From contig NZ_CP039634.1 of assembly GCF_004923295.1 (NCBI RefSeq), positions 1,454,001 to 1,518,000 of the forward strand: a stretch of DNA of 64,000 nucleotides, given 5' to 3'. Shown one piece after another: positions 9,072 through 18,278 of this stretch. The translations under genes were made by a program, and so were the position numbers. Numbering within the stretch: the first letter of the stretch is position 1; every line of letters begins with the position of its first letter. The notes beneath the pieces were generated by a model, which was not told the DNA's origin, ran no database searches, and was given only the letters and a program-made list of their open reading frames with translations. Source of the DNA: Azospirillum sp. TSH100. Its GTDB lineage: Bacteria; Pseudomonadota; Alphaproteobacteria; Azospirillales; Azospirillaceae.

Positions 9072-10397
9072 ATGGCGGGCGCCAAGTTCCTGAAGTTCGA
9101 CACGCAGAGCCTGCATGCGGGCCAGAAGCCCGATCCGGCCACCGGGGCGCGGGCGGTTCCGATCCATCTGACCTCCTCCTACGTCTTCAGCGACGTCGAT
9201 CAGGCGGCGGCGCTGTTCAACCTGGAACGGCCCGGCCACATCTATTCCCGCATCTCCAACCCCACCGTCGCGGTGCTGGAAGAGCGGCTGGCGACGCTGG
9301 AAGGCGGGGTGGGGGCGGTCTGCACCGCCAGCGGGCAGGCGGCGCTGACGCTCGCCATCATGACGCTGATGGATGCGGGCGGGCACATCGTCGCCTCCTC
9401 CTCGATCTATGGCGGCAGCCGCAACCTGCTGGCCTACACGCTGCCGCGATTCGGCATCACCACCAGCTTCGTTCATCCGCGTGACCTCGACGGCATTCGT
9501 GCCGCGATCCGCCCCGAAACGCGGCTGGTCTTCGGCGAGGTGCTGGGCAATCCGGGGCTGGAGGTGCTGGACGTGCCGAAGGTGGCGGCCATCGCGCACG
9601 AGGCCGGCATCCCGCTGCTGATCGATTCGACCTTCACCACGCCCTATCTCTGCCGGCCGTTCGAGCATGGCGCCGATCTGGTCATGCATTCCTGCACCAA
9701 GTGGCTGGGCGGCCACGGCACCGCCATCGGCGGTGTGGTGATCGACGGCGGCCGTTTCGATTGGGAGGCGTCCGGCAAGTTCCCGACCCTGACCGAACCC
9801 TATGCCGGCTATCACGGCATCGATTTCGCCGAGGAATTCGGTCCCGCCGCCTTCATCGCCCGCGCCCGCGCCGAAGGCCTGCGCGATTTCGGCGCCTGCA
9901 TGAGCCCGATGAACGCATTCCAGATTCTGCAGGGGGTGGAAACGCTGCCGTTGCGGATGAAGTGCCACATTCACAACACCCGCAAGATCGTCTGCTTCCT
10001 GGAAGGGGAACTGGCCGCCGAGAAGGGCGCCGTCGCCTGGGTCTCCTACCCCGAGCTGGTGGACCACCCCGACCATGCGCTGGCATCCCGGCTGCTGCCG
10101 CATGGTGCCGGCTCCATCATCTCCTTCGGCATCCGGGGAAATGGCGAGGATGGCGGCCGTGAGGCCGGGCGACGTTTCATCGAGTCGCTGACGCTGTTCT
10201 CGCACCTTGCCAATGTCGGCGACGCCAAGTCGCTGGTCATTCATCCCGCCAGCACCACCCATGCCCAGCTTGATGCTGCCGCACTCGCCGCCGCCGGGGT
10301 GGGGGAGGACATGATCCGCCTGTCCATCGGGCTGGAGGATTGCGACGACCTGATCGACGATCTGAAGCAGGCGCTGCGCGCCGCCACCAAGGGCTGA
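9072..10397 (+). CDS. metY: O-acetylhomoserine sulfhydrylase (Cys/Met metabolism PLP enzyme)
   Basis: This 441-residue PLP enzyme has the long-form Cys/Met metabolism fold of MetY-type sulfhydrylases ('[13 protein letters not shown]' at the N-terminus). The PLP lysine sits in '[13 protein letters not shown]' and the substrate loop in '[17 protein letters not shown]'. It should convert O-acetyl-L-homoserine and sulfide to homocysteine in the cytoplasm. The length of about 440 residues favours MetY over cystathionine gamma-synthase (about 390), though a related lyase cannot be excluded. It is followed after ten bases by an alpha/beta hydrolase gene, probably cotranscribed. Confidence 0.88.
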   Translation: MAGAKFLKFDTQSLHAGQKPDPATGARAVPIHLTSSYVFSDVDQAAALFNLERPGHIYSRISNPTVAVLEERLATLEGGVGAVCTASGQAALTLAIMTLMDAGGHIVASSSIYGGSRNLLAYTLPRFGITTSFVHPRDLDGIRAAIRPETRLVFGEVLGNPGLEVLDVPKVAAIAHEAGIPLLIDSTFTTPYLCRPFEHGADLVMHSCTKWLGGHGTAIGGVVIDGGRFDWEASGKFPTLTEPYAGYHGIDFAEEFGPAAFIARARAEGLRDFGACMSPMNAFQILQGVETLPLRMKCHIHNTRKIVCFLEGELAAEKGAVAWVSYPELVDHPDHALASRLLPHGAGSIISFGIRGNGEDGGREAGRRFIESLTLFSHLANVGDAKSLVIHPASTTHAQLDAAALAAAGVGEDMIRLSIGLEDCDDLIDDLKQALRAATKG

Positions 10398-10407
10398 GGG
10401 CCGCGCC

Positions 10408-11235
10408 ATGCAGCTGACCGTCAACGGGAACCCCGTCTTCGTCCACACCGGCGGCCGGGAGATCGATCCCGCGCGTCCCCCGGCCCGTCCCGCTGTCGTG
10501 CTGATCCACGGCGCCGGCATGGACCACAGCGTGTGGAGCCTGCAAAGCCGTTATCTCGCCCACCATGGCCGTTCGGTCCTGGCGGTCGACCTGCCGGGCC
10601 ATGGCCGTTCCGGCGGTGAGCCGCTGGGCAGCATCGCCGCCATCGCCGACTGGCTGGTCGCTCTGCTCGACGCCGCCGGGCTGGAGCGCGCGGCGCTGAT
10701 CGGCCATTCGATGGGCGCCCTGGTGGCGCTGGATGCAGCCGCCCGCCATGGTGGACGGGTGGAGGCGGTGGCATTGCTGGGCGTGGCGGAGCGGATGCCG
10801 GTCCATCCCGACCTGCTGGCCGCCGCCCATGCCGGCGAACAATCCGCCATCGAGATGGTGATCGGCTGGGGCCATGGTCCGCGCGGCCATGGCGGTGCCC
10901 AAGGTGGCGGCTGTCCGACGCCGGGTCTGGCCCTGATCCCCGGCGGGCGCCGGCTGATGGCTTCGGTCCGGCCGGGGGTGCTGGGTGTCGACCTTGCCGC
11001 CTGCAACGAGTACGGGCAGGGGGCCGAGGCAGCGGCGACGATCGCCTGTCCGGCGCTGTTCCTGCTGGGCGCGCTCGACAAGATGACTCCGGCAAAGGCC
11101 GGGCGGTCGCTGGCCGCCCGCGTCAAGGCGTCGCAGGTCGTCGTCCTGCCGCAGACCGGACACATGGTGATGACCGAGGCTCCCGACGCAGTTCTGGAGG
11201 CGCTGACATCTTTCCTGTCCCTGCGGCGCGGCTGA
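10408..11235 (+). CDS. Alpha/beta-fold hydrolase
   Basis: The 275-residue protein has an oxyanion-hole region 'VLIHGAGMDHSVW', a nucleophile elbow 'GHSMG' (Ser near residue 103), and a C-terminal 'ALDKMTP' Asp and 'QTGHMVM' His that complete the triad. It is cytoplasmic, with no signal peptide. The substrate is unknown. The ten-base spacing after metY suggests an operon and hints at an esterase linked to O-acetylhomoserine metabolism, but homoserine acetyltransferases are larger and this is not one. Confidence 0.85.
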   Translation: MQLTVNGNPVFVHTGGREIDPARPPARPAVVLIHGAGMDHSVWSLQSRYLAHHGRSVLAVDLPGHGRSGGEPLGSIAAIADWLVALLDAAGLERAALIGHSMGALVALDAAARHGGRVEAVALLGVAERMPVHPDLLAAAHAGEQSAIEMVIGWGHGPRGHGGAQGGGCPTPGLALIPGGRRLMASVRPGVLGVDLAACNEYGQGAEAAATIACPALFLLGALDKMTPAKAGRSLAARVKASQVVVLPQTGHMVMTEAPDAVLEALTSFLSLRRG

Positions 11236-11325
11236 AGATTTCACTGTGGAAATTAATCCGCTTGGAGTCGGGTTTATCCTGACATGAACCATTAACGACG
11301 CTCGACTACCCTGATCGGCGGGGTT

Positions 11326-13284
11326 GTGGATAGCCCCGCCGTTCGTCGCAGGTCCGGGGGTGTCGTCTTGCAGAATGGCGCGTTTGGGGACATTGGGGCA
11401 GACGCCCTGTTGCAGGATCGCCGCGAGGTCGTCGCGGTTCTTTCGCCGGACGGGCGCGTGCGCCACATCAGCGAGTCCGTCGCCGATCTGTTGGGCCACA
11501 GGCCGGAGATGCTGACCGGCGCCTCCCTCGACAGTCATATCCATCCCGACGATGTGGAGGAGGTGCACCGCCGCCTCCATCTCCGCAGGAGTGCCCCCGC
11601 CGGCAGCAGCAGCCGCGCTGCGTTCCGTTTCCGCCATTCCGACGGCGGTTGGCGCTGGCTTGAGGTCACCACCCGCAACGAGATGGCCGATCCTGTCATC
11701 GGCGGGCTGGTGCTTAACATCCGCGACGTCAGCGACCACATCGCCCTGTCGGAACGGCTGCGAGCGAGCGAGGCGCGTTACCGCACCCTGGCGGAGGCGG
11801 TGCCGGTCGGCATCCTGCAGGCCGATGCCGGCGGACAGGTGTTGTTCGCCAATGCCCGGCTTGCCGGGATCACCGGGCTGGAGCCCGACCGGCTGCTCGG
11901 CGAGGGCTGGCTCGATGCCGTCCATCCGGAGGACCGGGCGCGGGTGGCGGCAGAGTGGCGGCTGGACCCGGACGGTGAGTCGGTGACGACCGATTTCCGT
12001 TTCCATGATCCCGACGGGTCGGGGGCCGACCGGCGGGTGTTGTGCCAGCGCATCCGCCTGGAGGATGGCGGCACAATCGCCACCATCACCGACGTCAGCG
12101 AATATGTGCATACCGCCAACGCTCTGCGCCTGTCGGAGGCGCGCAACGAGGCGATCCTGGACACTGCCGCCGAAGCGATCCTGATCATCGACGAGGCTGA
12201 TGTGCTGATCAGCTTCAACCGTGCGGCGGAGGCGATGTTCGGTGTCGCCGCCGGGGAGTTGCTGTGGCGCCCGCTCGACCGCCTGATTCCGTTGTCCGAC
12301 CTGCGCGAGGAGGGCGGTGTCCGGCTGGAGTTCGCACCTGGCCAGACCACCGCGCTGGTCGCCCGCGATCGCGCGGCGGAAGCGGAGCGTGCCGACGGCA
12401 CGCGCTTTCCGGTCGAACTGTCGGTCAGCGCCAGCGAGGTGGAGGGGCGGCGGCTGTACACCGCCATTCTCCGCGACGTGACCGACCGTCGGCGGGCGGA
12501 AGCCGAGCTTCTGGCCGCCAAGGAGGCGGCAGAGGCCGGAAATCATGCGAAATCGACCTTCATCGCCGCCATGAGCCACGAGTTGCGCACCCCGCTGAAT
12601 GCGGTGATCGGCTTTTCACAGCTGCTGGAGGCACAAGTCGGGACCGTTGCGGCGGACGGGCAGCGGAATGGCCGGCCGGACGACTGCGTCGGTGCGATCC
12701 GGCAGGCGGGCGAACAGCTTCTGGCGATCATCGACGACATCCTCGACATGGTGCGGATCGATGACGGCGGGCTGTCGCTGGCGGAAGGAACCGTGGACCT
12801 GTCCGCGCTGGTCGAACGGACCGTGGCGGACCTGCGCTTCCACGCCAATCGCCAGCGGGTGATGGTGGGGGTGGTGGTCGACGGCGACCTGCCGCCGCTT
12901 CGCGGCGACGAGCGACGCCTCGGCCAGGCGTTGGGGAACATCCTGTCGAACGCCATCAAGTTCAGTCATCCGGAAGCCGCCGTCGGTCTGACCGCCGGCC
13001 TTGCCGCCGATGGCTGGGTGGAGTTGTCGGTGCGCGACCAGGGCATCGGCATGCGGCCGGAGGATATCGAGAAGGCGCTTACCCCCTTCGCCCAGATCGA
13101 TCAGGGCACCAACCGCCGTCACGAGGGCGTCGGTCTCGGCCTGCCGCTGGCGTTGCGTCTGGTGGAGGCACATGGCGGCACGCTGAGGCTGGACAGCGCG
13201 TTGGGGCAGGGCTGTACCGCCACCATCCGCCTGCCGCCGTCGCGCATCATGACCATCGCGGAATTGCTGGCGCTGATGTCCTGA
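11326..13284 (+). CDS. Cytosolic three-PAS sensor histidine kinase
   Basis: The 652-residue product has three PAS/PAC units (about residues 30-145, 150-265, 270-390). A HisKA domain follows with phospho-acceptor His 418 in 'MSHELRTPLNAVIGF', then a HATPase domain with N-box 'LGNILSNAIKFS', G1 'VRDQGIGM' and G2 'GVGLGLPLAL'. There are no transmembrane segments, so it senses a cytoplasmic signal. No response regulator lies beside it and it has no receiver domain, so its partner is elsewhere. The first PAS may bind a small ligand or flavin; the sequence does not decide. Confidence 0.9.
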   Translation: MDSPAVRRRSGGVVLQNGAFGDIGADALLQDRREVVAVLSPDGRVRHISESVADLLGHRPEMLTGASLDSHIHPDDVEEVHRRLHLRRSAPAGSSSRAAFRFRHSDGGWRWLEVTTRNEMADPVIGGLVLNIRDVSDHIALSERLRASEARYRTLAEAVPVGILQADAGGQVLFANARLAGITGLEPDRLLGEGWLDAVHPEDRARVAAEWRLDPDGESVTTDFRFHDPDGSGADRRVLCQRIRLEDGGTIATITDVSEYVHTANALRLSEARNEAILDTAAEAILIIDEADVLISFNRAAEAMFGVAAGELLWRPLDRLIPLSDLREEGGVRLEFAPGQTTALVARDRAAEAERADGTRFPVELSVSASEVEGRRLYTAILRDVTDRRRAEAELLAAKEAAEAGNHAKSTFIAAMSHELRTPLNAVIGFSQLLEAQVGTVAADGQRNGRPDDCVGAIRQAGEQLLAIIDDILDMVRIDDGGLSLAEGTVDLSALVERTVADLRFHANRQRVMVGVVVDGDLPPLRGDERRLGQALGNILSNAIKFSHPEAAVGLTAGLAADGWVELSVRDQGIGMRPEDIEKALTPFAQIDQGTNRRHEGVGLGLPLALRLVEAHGGTLRLDSALGQGCTATIRLPPSRIMTIAELLALMS

Positions 13285-13371
13285 TCTGGTCTGTACCGTC
13301 CGGATGTGCCAGAAGCTGTCGCAGGATGTTCGCATCGAGCGGGCGGACGGCTTCGGAAAGGCAGGTGTGCG

Positions 13372-14100
13372 ATGGCAGGGCAGAGCGGTATCCGGGACGC
13401 GGTGGTGCTGGTCAGCGGCGGGCTCGACTCGACGACGGTGCTCGCCATCGCCAAGGCCGAGGGCTATCGCGTCAATGCGCTCAGTTTCCGCTATGGCCAG
13501 CGCCATTCGGTGGAGCTGGAAGCGGCGCACCGGGTGGTCGCCGCCATGGGCGTCGAGCGGCATGTGATCGCCGACATCGACCTGCGCGCCTTCGGCGGCT
13601 CTGCCCTGACCGACAGCATCGCGGTGCCCAAGCACGACAGCGCCGCCGAGCTGGAGGCCGATCTGGGCGAGGGCATCCCGGTCACCTATGTCCCGGCGCG
13701 CAACACCGTCTTCCTGTCCTTCGCGCTGGCCTGGGCCGAAACGCTGGGCGCGTCCGATCTGTTCATCGGCGTCAACGCGCTGGATTACTCCGGCTATCCC
13801 GACTGCCGTCCCGAATACATCGCCGCCTTCGAGACGCTGGCCAACCTCGCCACCAAGGCGGGGGTGGAAGGCACCAGCCGGTTCAAGATCCATGCGCCGC
13901 TGATGACCATGGACAAGGCCGCGATCGTCCGTCGCGGCCTGGAACTGGGAGTCGACTACGGCCTGACCCACTCCTGCTACGACCCGACGCCGGAGGGGCT
14001 GTCCTGTGGGGCCTGCGACAGCTGCCTGCTGAGATTGAAGGGCTTTTCCGAGGTGGGAACGGCCGATCCAATTCGTTACGCTGCCGGAACCAAAGCGTAA
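13372..14100 (+). CDS. queC: 7-cyano-7-deazaguanine synthase
   Basis: This 242-residue enzyme of queuosine biosynthesis converts 7-carboxy-7-deazaguanine to preQ0 using ATP and ammonia. The PP-loop '[12 protein letters not shown]' is close to the N-terminus and the zinc-binding cysteines are in '[18 protein letters not shown]' at the C-terminus. I start it at the ATG giving '[17 protein letters not shown]', which matches the usual length; an in-frame upstream start adds 22 atypical residues. No queD or queE is nearby. Confidence 0.95.
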   Translation: MAGQSGIRDAVVLVSGGLDSTTVLAIAKAEGYRVNALSFRYGQRHSVELEAAHRVVAAMGVERHVIADIDLRAFGGSALTDSIAVPKHDSAAELEADLGEGIPVTYVPARNTVFLSFALAWAETLGASDLFIGVNALDYSGYPDCRPEYIAAFETLANLATKAGVEGTSRFKIHAPLMTMDKAAIVRRGLELGVDYGLTHSCYDPTPEGLSCGACDSCLLRLKGFSEVGTADPIRYAAGTKA

Positions 14101-14140
14101 TGAAAGGGATCATTGCGGACCCGGTCTTGTTTTTCCTGTC

Positions 14141-15148
14141 TCATTTCCAGGGCATCTCGGCCCACAGGGTGCGGAACTCGCCATCCAGTTGCTTCAGTTC
14201 GGCGGCGAAGGTGTCCGGGCCGACGATGCGCAGCGGCTGGAAGGTCTCGCGCGCCTTGGCCTGGAATTCCGGGTCCATGGCGGCCTTGGTGATCGCCTCG
14301 ATCAGGGTGCGGCGGATGTCCTGCGGCAGGCCTTTCGGCGCGCCGATGCCGCGCATCGACACCATGTCGATGGCATAGCCCTGCTCGCGGAAGGTCGGCA
14401 GGTCGGGCGCCATGTCCCAGCGTGACCGGCTCATCACCCCCAGCATCCGCACCGGGTCGCCGCCGGCGATCCCGCGCAGACCTTCGCCGAGATTCTGGTC
14501 GCAGATCTGGATGTGCTGGCCCAGCATCGCCCGGTAATTCTCCGCGCTGCCGGGGAAGGGGACGTGGATCAGCTTCGCGCCGGATTGCCGTTCCAGCAGA
14601 AGCATGGCGAGATGATCGTCCGATCCGATTCCGGTCGAGCCGACGGTGAGGGTGCGGGGATTGGTCTTGGCATGCTCGACCACGTCGGCGACCGAACGGA
14701 AGGGGCTGTCGGCGCGGACGGTCATCACGCCGGGGTCGTCGACGATGTTCACCAGCGGGTCGAGCCGGTCCAGGCCGTAGCGCGCCTGCCGTTCGATCGG
14801 GATCGTGACGAGGTTGGGCGTGTTGATGAAGCCGATGGTGTAGCCGTCGGGCGCCGCATCGGCGATGGCCGCGAAACCGATCTCCCCACCGGCGCCTGGG
14901 CGGTTCAGCACGATGATCCGCCCGCCACCGAGATAGCGTTCGATGTAGGGCGCCAGCATGCGGGCCGTCACGTCGGTGGAACCGCCGGCCCCATAGGCCA
15001 CGATCATGGTGATCGGCTTCTCCGGATAGGCGGCCATCGCCGCCGGACCGCCAGCGGCGCTCAGGGCAATCGCCGCCAGCGCGGTGCCGAGAAGGGATGC
15101 GGCACGGCCGCCGGCCATGCGCAGAAATCGGGTCGCTGCTGTCATCAT
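14141..15148 (-). CDS. tctC: TctC/Bug-family tripartite tricarboxylate transporter binding protein
   Basis: The 335-residue product has a long signal peptide ending near 'GGPAAMAAYPEKPITMIVAY' and the Bug fold hallmarks ('GAGGSTDVTARML', 'RPGAGGEIGFAAI'). It captures a carboxylate in the periplasm for the TctAB membrane pair encoded divergently next door. Bug proteins vary widely in ligand (citrate, other carboxylates, aromatic acids), so the substrate is not assigned. Divergence from tctBA across about 400 bases suggests a shared control region. Confidence 0.9.
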   Translation of the reverse strand: MMTAATRFLRMAGGRAASLLGTALAAIALSAAGGPAAMAAYPEKPITMIVAYGAGGSTDVTARMLAPYIERYLGGGRIIVLNRPGAGGEIGFAAIADAAPDGYTIGFINTPNLVTIPIERQARYGLDRLDPLVNIVDDPGVMTVRADSPFRSVADVVEHAKTNPRTLTVGSTGIGSDDHLAMLLLERQSGAKLIHVPFPGSAENYRAMLGQHIQICDQNLGEGLRGIAGGDPVRMLGVMSRSRWDMAPDLPTFREQGYAIDMVSMRGIGAPKGLPQDIRRTLIEAITKAAMDPEFQAKARETFQPLRIVGPDTFAAELKQLDGEFRTLWAEMPWK

Positions 15149-15552
15149 TCCGTCCGCTCCATCGGGCCAGCTCTCAGGATGCCGATCCAGACCATGGTGA
15201 CGTCAAAGACCCGGGGTCGGCGATATTGCGTGCATTGATATAGCAGATGTGTACCGTGACGGGTAATATGCTGCGAGACTCCGTCAGGACTGTTTGAATT
15301 TTATCAATTTCGCCGAACGCTGGCGCGCGATACGGCGCAGAAGGCGCTCGACTACGATGCTATGCATGATGATAATGCAACCCATGGATTCGGGGTGCTG
15401 GAGGCTCGGACCGGCGGGCGCGCCCGGCCGGCCCGGTTCGGCAGGACCGCTCCGATCCGGGTTTCCCGCCCAACGGACTCGTCCCACGAAGCAAAGAATG
15501 CCGCAGCCGGTTCCTTCGCCGTCGCGTGCTTGAGAGAGCGGACATCCATCGA
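15149..15552. promoter_or_regulatory. Divergent control region between tctC and tctBA
   Basis: This 404-base gap separates divergent transporter genes. Its first part (about 15220-15310) is clearly AT-richer than the surroundings, as expected for promoters. An inverted repeat TGCAT-N7-ATGCA lies at 15363-15379 and could be an operator. I see no convincing ORF in it. Confidence 0.45.
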
Positions 15553-16029
15553 ATGACAAACACCCTGAGATCGCCGCGGCCGGCCGCCATCCGGCTGAGA
15601 TCGCCCCAGGACCTTGCGGCCGGGCTGCTGCTCGCCGCCATCGCGCTCGGCGGATTGTGGTTGGCGCGCAAGTGGGATGCCGGGTCGCTTGCCATGATGC
15701 AGGCAGGCTTCTTTCCGCAGCTCATCTGCTATCTGCTGTTGGCGTCGGGGCTTGCGACGATGCTGCGCGGCCTGACCACCGACGCGCCGGCTGCGCTCGG
15801 TTGGGCATGGCGGCCATCGGTTGCCATCACCGTCGCTGTGGTCGCCTTCGCCACCCTGCTCGACAAGCTGGGGCTGGTGCTCGCCATCCTGGCGTTGATC
15901 GGGATCGGCGGACTGGCCGGCCGGCCGCTGCGTCCCGGCCCCTTCACCGCGCTGTGGGCCACACTGGCCTCCGCATGCGTCGCCATCTTCTCCTGGGGGC
16001 TGGGCCTGCCGCTCCAGATCTGGCCATGA
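15553..16029 (+). CDS. tctB: TctB-family small transmembrane subunit
   Basis: The 158-residue product has four hydrophobic helices, the usual shape of the poorly conserved TctB subunit of tripartite tricarboxylate transporters. It overlaps tctA by four bases (ATGA), which fixes the pairing and suggests translational coupling. The start at 'MTNTLRSPRPAAIRL' gives the normal family length and places the first helix near residue 25. Confidence 0.85.
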   Translation: MTNTLRSPRPAAIRLRSPQDLAAGLLLAAIALGGLWLARKWDAGSLAMMQAGFFPQLICYLLLASGLATMLRGLTTDAPAALGWAWRPSVAITVAVVAFATLLDKLGLVLAILALIGIGGLAGRPLRPGPFTALWATLASACVAIFSWGLGLPLQIWP

Positions 16030-17528
16030 TCGACGTGTTCGCCAATCTCTGGCTCGGGCTGGGCGTGTCGGTCGAGCCGATGAACCTGCTCTACTGCTTC
16101 ATCGGCGCCCTGATCGGCACGCTGATCGGTGTTCTGCCTGGTTTGGGCCCGACGGCGACGGTGGCGCTGCTGCTGCCGATCACCTTCTACCTGCCGCCGG
16201 TCGGCGCGCTGATCATGCTGGCCGGCATCTTCTACGGTGCACAGTATGGCGGCTCGACCACCGCCATTCTGGTGAAGCTTCCGGGCGAGTCGTCCTCAGT
16301 GATGACCTGTCTGGACGGCAACGCCATGGCGCGCCAGGGTCGCGGCGGCGTGGCGCTGGCGACGGCGGCGCTTGCCTCGCTGTTCGCCGGCGTCGTCACC
16401 ACGCTGGTGATCGCCGTCGCCGGCCCGCCGCTTGCCGGGGTGGCGCTGGCCTTCGGCCCGTCGGAGTATGTGGCGCTGATGCTGGTCGGCCTGATCGGCG
16501 CGGTGATCCTCGCCCACGGTTCCGTCGTCAAGGCTGTGGCGATGATCCTGATCGGGCTGTTGCTGTCGATGGTCGGCACCGACGTCAATTCCGGCCAGAT
16601 GCGCTTCACCTTCGACATTCCTCAACTTTACGACGGGCTGGACTTCGTGCCGCTCGCCATGGGGCTGTTCGGTCTGGCCGACATCATCATCAATCTGGAG
16701 GAGACGGAGGGGCGCGGCATCGAACCGTCACCGATCCATCGGCTTTGGCCGACCTGGGCGGACTTCACGGAAGCCTGGCCGGCGGCGGTGCGCGGCACGG
16801 CGCTCGGCGCCTTCCTTGGCATCCTGCCGGGGGGCGGGGCGACGCTCAGCGCCTTTTCCTCCTATGCGCTGGAAAAGAAGGTGGCGCGCGATCCGGCTGC
16901 CTTCGGCAAGGGCGCCATCCAGGGCGTCGCCGGGCCGGAGGCCGCCAACAATGCCGGCGCCCAGGCCAGCTTCATCCCGATGCTCAGCCTCGGCATCCCG
17001 TCCAACGCGGTGATGGCGCTGATGATCGGCGCCATGATGATCCACGGCATCACGCCCGGCCCGCAGATCATGACCAAGCAGCCGGAGCTGTTCTGGGGCA
17101 TGATCGCCAGCATGCTGGTCGGCAACATCATGCTGGTGGTTCTGAACCTGCCGTTGATCGGCATCTGGGTGCGGCTTCTGCGCGTGCCTTACGCCTATCT
17201 GTTCCCGGCCATCCTGGTCTTCTGCTGCATCGGCACCTACAGCCTGCGCAACGACGTCTTCGACGTGGTGATGATGGCCGGCTTCGGCCTGTTCGGCTAC
17301 GTGCTGAAGAAGCTGGATTGCGAACCGGCGCCGCTGCTGCTGGGTTTCGTCCTCGGCCCGTTGCTGGAGGAGAATCTGAGCCGGGCGATGCTGCTGTCGC
17401 ATGGCGACCTGACCATCTTCGTCTCGCGGCCGATCAGTGCCGGCCTGATGGCGGTTGCCGCCGGATTGCTGGCCCTGATCCTGCTGCCGGCCTTCCGCCG
17501 TCAGCGCGAGGTGGCTTTCAAGGAATAG
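16026..17528 (+). CDS. tctA: TctA-family large transmembrane subunit
   Basis: This 500-residue protein has the TctA hallmarks 'GVLPGLGPTATVALLLPIT' near the N-terminus, 'YGAQYGGSTTAILVKLPG', and a repeat of the motif in 'FLGILPGGGATLSAFSSYAL'. About ten to twelve helices form the ion-coupled uptake channel working with TctB and TctC. The start is set by the four-base overlap with tctB. A stem-loop follows 19 bases after the stop. Confidence 0.93.
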   Translation: MIDVFANLWLGLGVSVEPMNLLYCFIGALIGTLIGVLPGLGPTATVALLLPITFYLPPVGALIMLAGIFYGAQYGGSTTAILVKLPGESSSVMTCLDGNAMARQGRGGVALATAALASLFAGVVTTLVIAVAGPPLAGVALAFGPSEYVALMLVGLIGAVILAHGSVVKAVAMILIGLLLSMVGTDVNSGQMRFTFDIPQLYDGLDFVPLAMGLFGLADIIINLEETEGRGIEPSPIHRLWPTWADFTEAWPAAVRGTALGAFLGILPGGGATLSAFSSYALEKKVARDPAAFGKGAIQGVAGPEAANNAGAQASFIPMLSLGIPSNAVMALMIGAMMIHGITPGPQIMTKQPELFWGMIASMLVGNIMLVVLNLPLIGIWVRLLRVPYAYLFPAILVFCCIGTYSLRNDVFDVVMMAGFGLFGYVLKKLDCEPAPLLLGFVLGPLLEENLSRAMLLSHGDLTIFVSRPISAGLMAVAAGLLALILLPAFRRQREVAFKE

Positions 17529-17547
17529 GTGCCGGTCCTATCGAAGG

Positions 17548-17580
17548 AGTCCTGTGGCAATCCGCTGCAGGACTCGTTCC
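17548..17580 (+). terminator. Hairpin downstream of tctA
   Basis: A perfect eight-bp stem (GAGTCCTG with CAGGACTC) with a 13-base loop is followed by GTTCCTTG. It is placed as a terminator for tctBA although the T-run is weak. Confidence 0.5.
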
Positions 17581-17645
17581 TTGCTCAACAATATAAAATT
17601 TGATACAAAAGCATATCGATTGTTTGGGATGACGGGGAGCGCATC

Positions 17646-17879
17646 ATGGCCGCCACCGCCTGGATGGGACAGCGTCTGAACGCCCGTGCCGCGCAGGCCG
17701 TGCTGCGGGAACATCGCCGCGCCAACGCCCGCAAGCGTGGCTGGGCCCGTGACATCGCCCGGCTGATGCTGGTCGCTTCCGTCCTCGTCCTCGGCGTGCT
17801 TGCGGTGGAGATCGGGCGCAAGGCCGTCACCATCCTCGGTCACAATGCCGCCCAGCATTCCATCGAGATCACCGGCTGA
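17646..17879 (+). CDS. Small single-pass membrane protein, unknown function
   Basis: The 77-residue product has a basic N-terminal half ('RAAQAVLREHRRANARKRG') and one hydrophobic helix ('LMLVASVLVLGVLAVEIG'), giving an inner-membrane protein with a positive cytosolic tail. I do not recognise a family. It is preceded by an unusually AT-rich 60 bases, which fits a promoter of its own. A 16-bp tandem duplication covers its stop codon. No neighbour points to a function. Confidence 0.55.
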   Translation: MAATAWMGQRLNARAAQAVLREHRRANARKRGWARDIARLMLVASVLVLGVLAVEIGRKAVTILGHNAAQHSIEITG

Positions 17880-17896
17880 CGAGATCACCGGCTGAC
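17865..17896 (+). repeat. 16-bp tandem duplication over a stop codon
   Basis: Two perfect head-to-tail copies of GAGATCACCGGCTGAC span the last codons and stop of the small membrane protein gene and its 3' flank. The first copy encodes the final residues EITG plus the stop; the second is untranslated. Confidence 0.9.
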
Positions 17897-17903
17897 GCCA
17901 TCG

Positions 17904-18266
17904 TCAGGGCAGGATCACCACATAGCGCTTGGTCGTTGTCTCAACCGCCGTCCAACTGCCTTGGAACCCCGGCTCGATGATGAAGCGGTCTCCCGCCTTC
18001 AGGTGCCATGACCGGCCGTCGTCATGGGCGACGATGCTTTCGCCCTCCAGGATCTCGCAATATTCCCACTCGTCATAGACGATGCGCCAGGAGCCGGGCG
18101 TTGACCGCCAGGTGCCTGCGAACCGTTTTCCATCGGGCGACTCGTAGCCGTTCCATGTGGTGAAGACCGGGGTTCCCGAGAGCATGCGATCGGCGGCCGG
18201 AGCGCCGGCCTCGGGCGTGATGCCGTCGAGGTCGGGCAGGGTAAACAGGGAAGCAGGCAGGGTCAT
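17904..18266 (-). CDS. Cupin-domain protein (DUF861-like)
   Basis: The 120-residue product is a single small cupin barrel: 'WEYCEILEGESIVAHDDG' and 'LKAGDRFIIEPGFQGSW' are the two cupin motifs of the type seen in Cupin_3/ureidoglycine aminohydrolase-like proteins. The metal-ligand histidines of classical cupins are mostly replaced, as is common in this branch. Function is unknown. It lies 12 bases downstream of the HAD hydrolase gene on the same strand, so the two are likely cotranscribed. Confidence 0.8.
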   Translation of the reverse strand: MTLPASLFTLPDLDGITPEAGAPAADRMLSGTPVFTTWNGYESPDGKRFAGTWRSTPGSWRIVYDEWEYCEILEGESIVAHDDGRSWHLKAGDRFIIEPGFQGSWTAVETTTKRYVVILP

Positions 18267-18278
18267 CGTCAGAACTCC

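Noticed and set aside
8889..10520. Long minus-strand ORF opposite metY and the start of the hydrolase gene
   Set aside because: It is an antisense shadow of high-GC coding sequence; its product is a His/Gln/Arg-rich composition with no fold motif, and metY on the other strand is certain.
15294..15533. Short ORFs in the tctC-tctB gap
   Set aside because: They overlap on both strands, lack initiation signals and read as low-complexity sequence.
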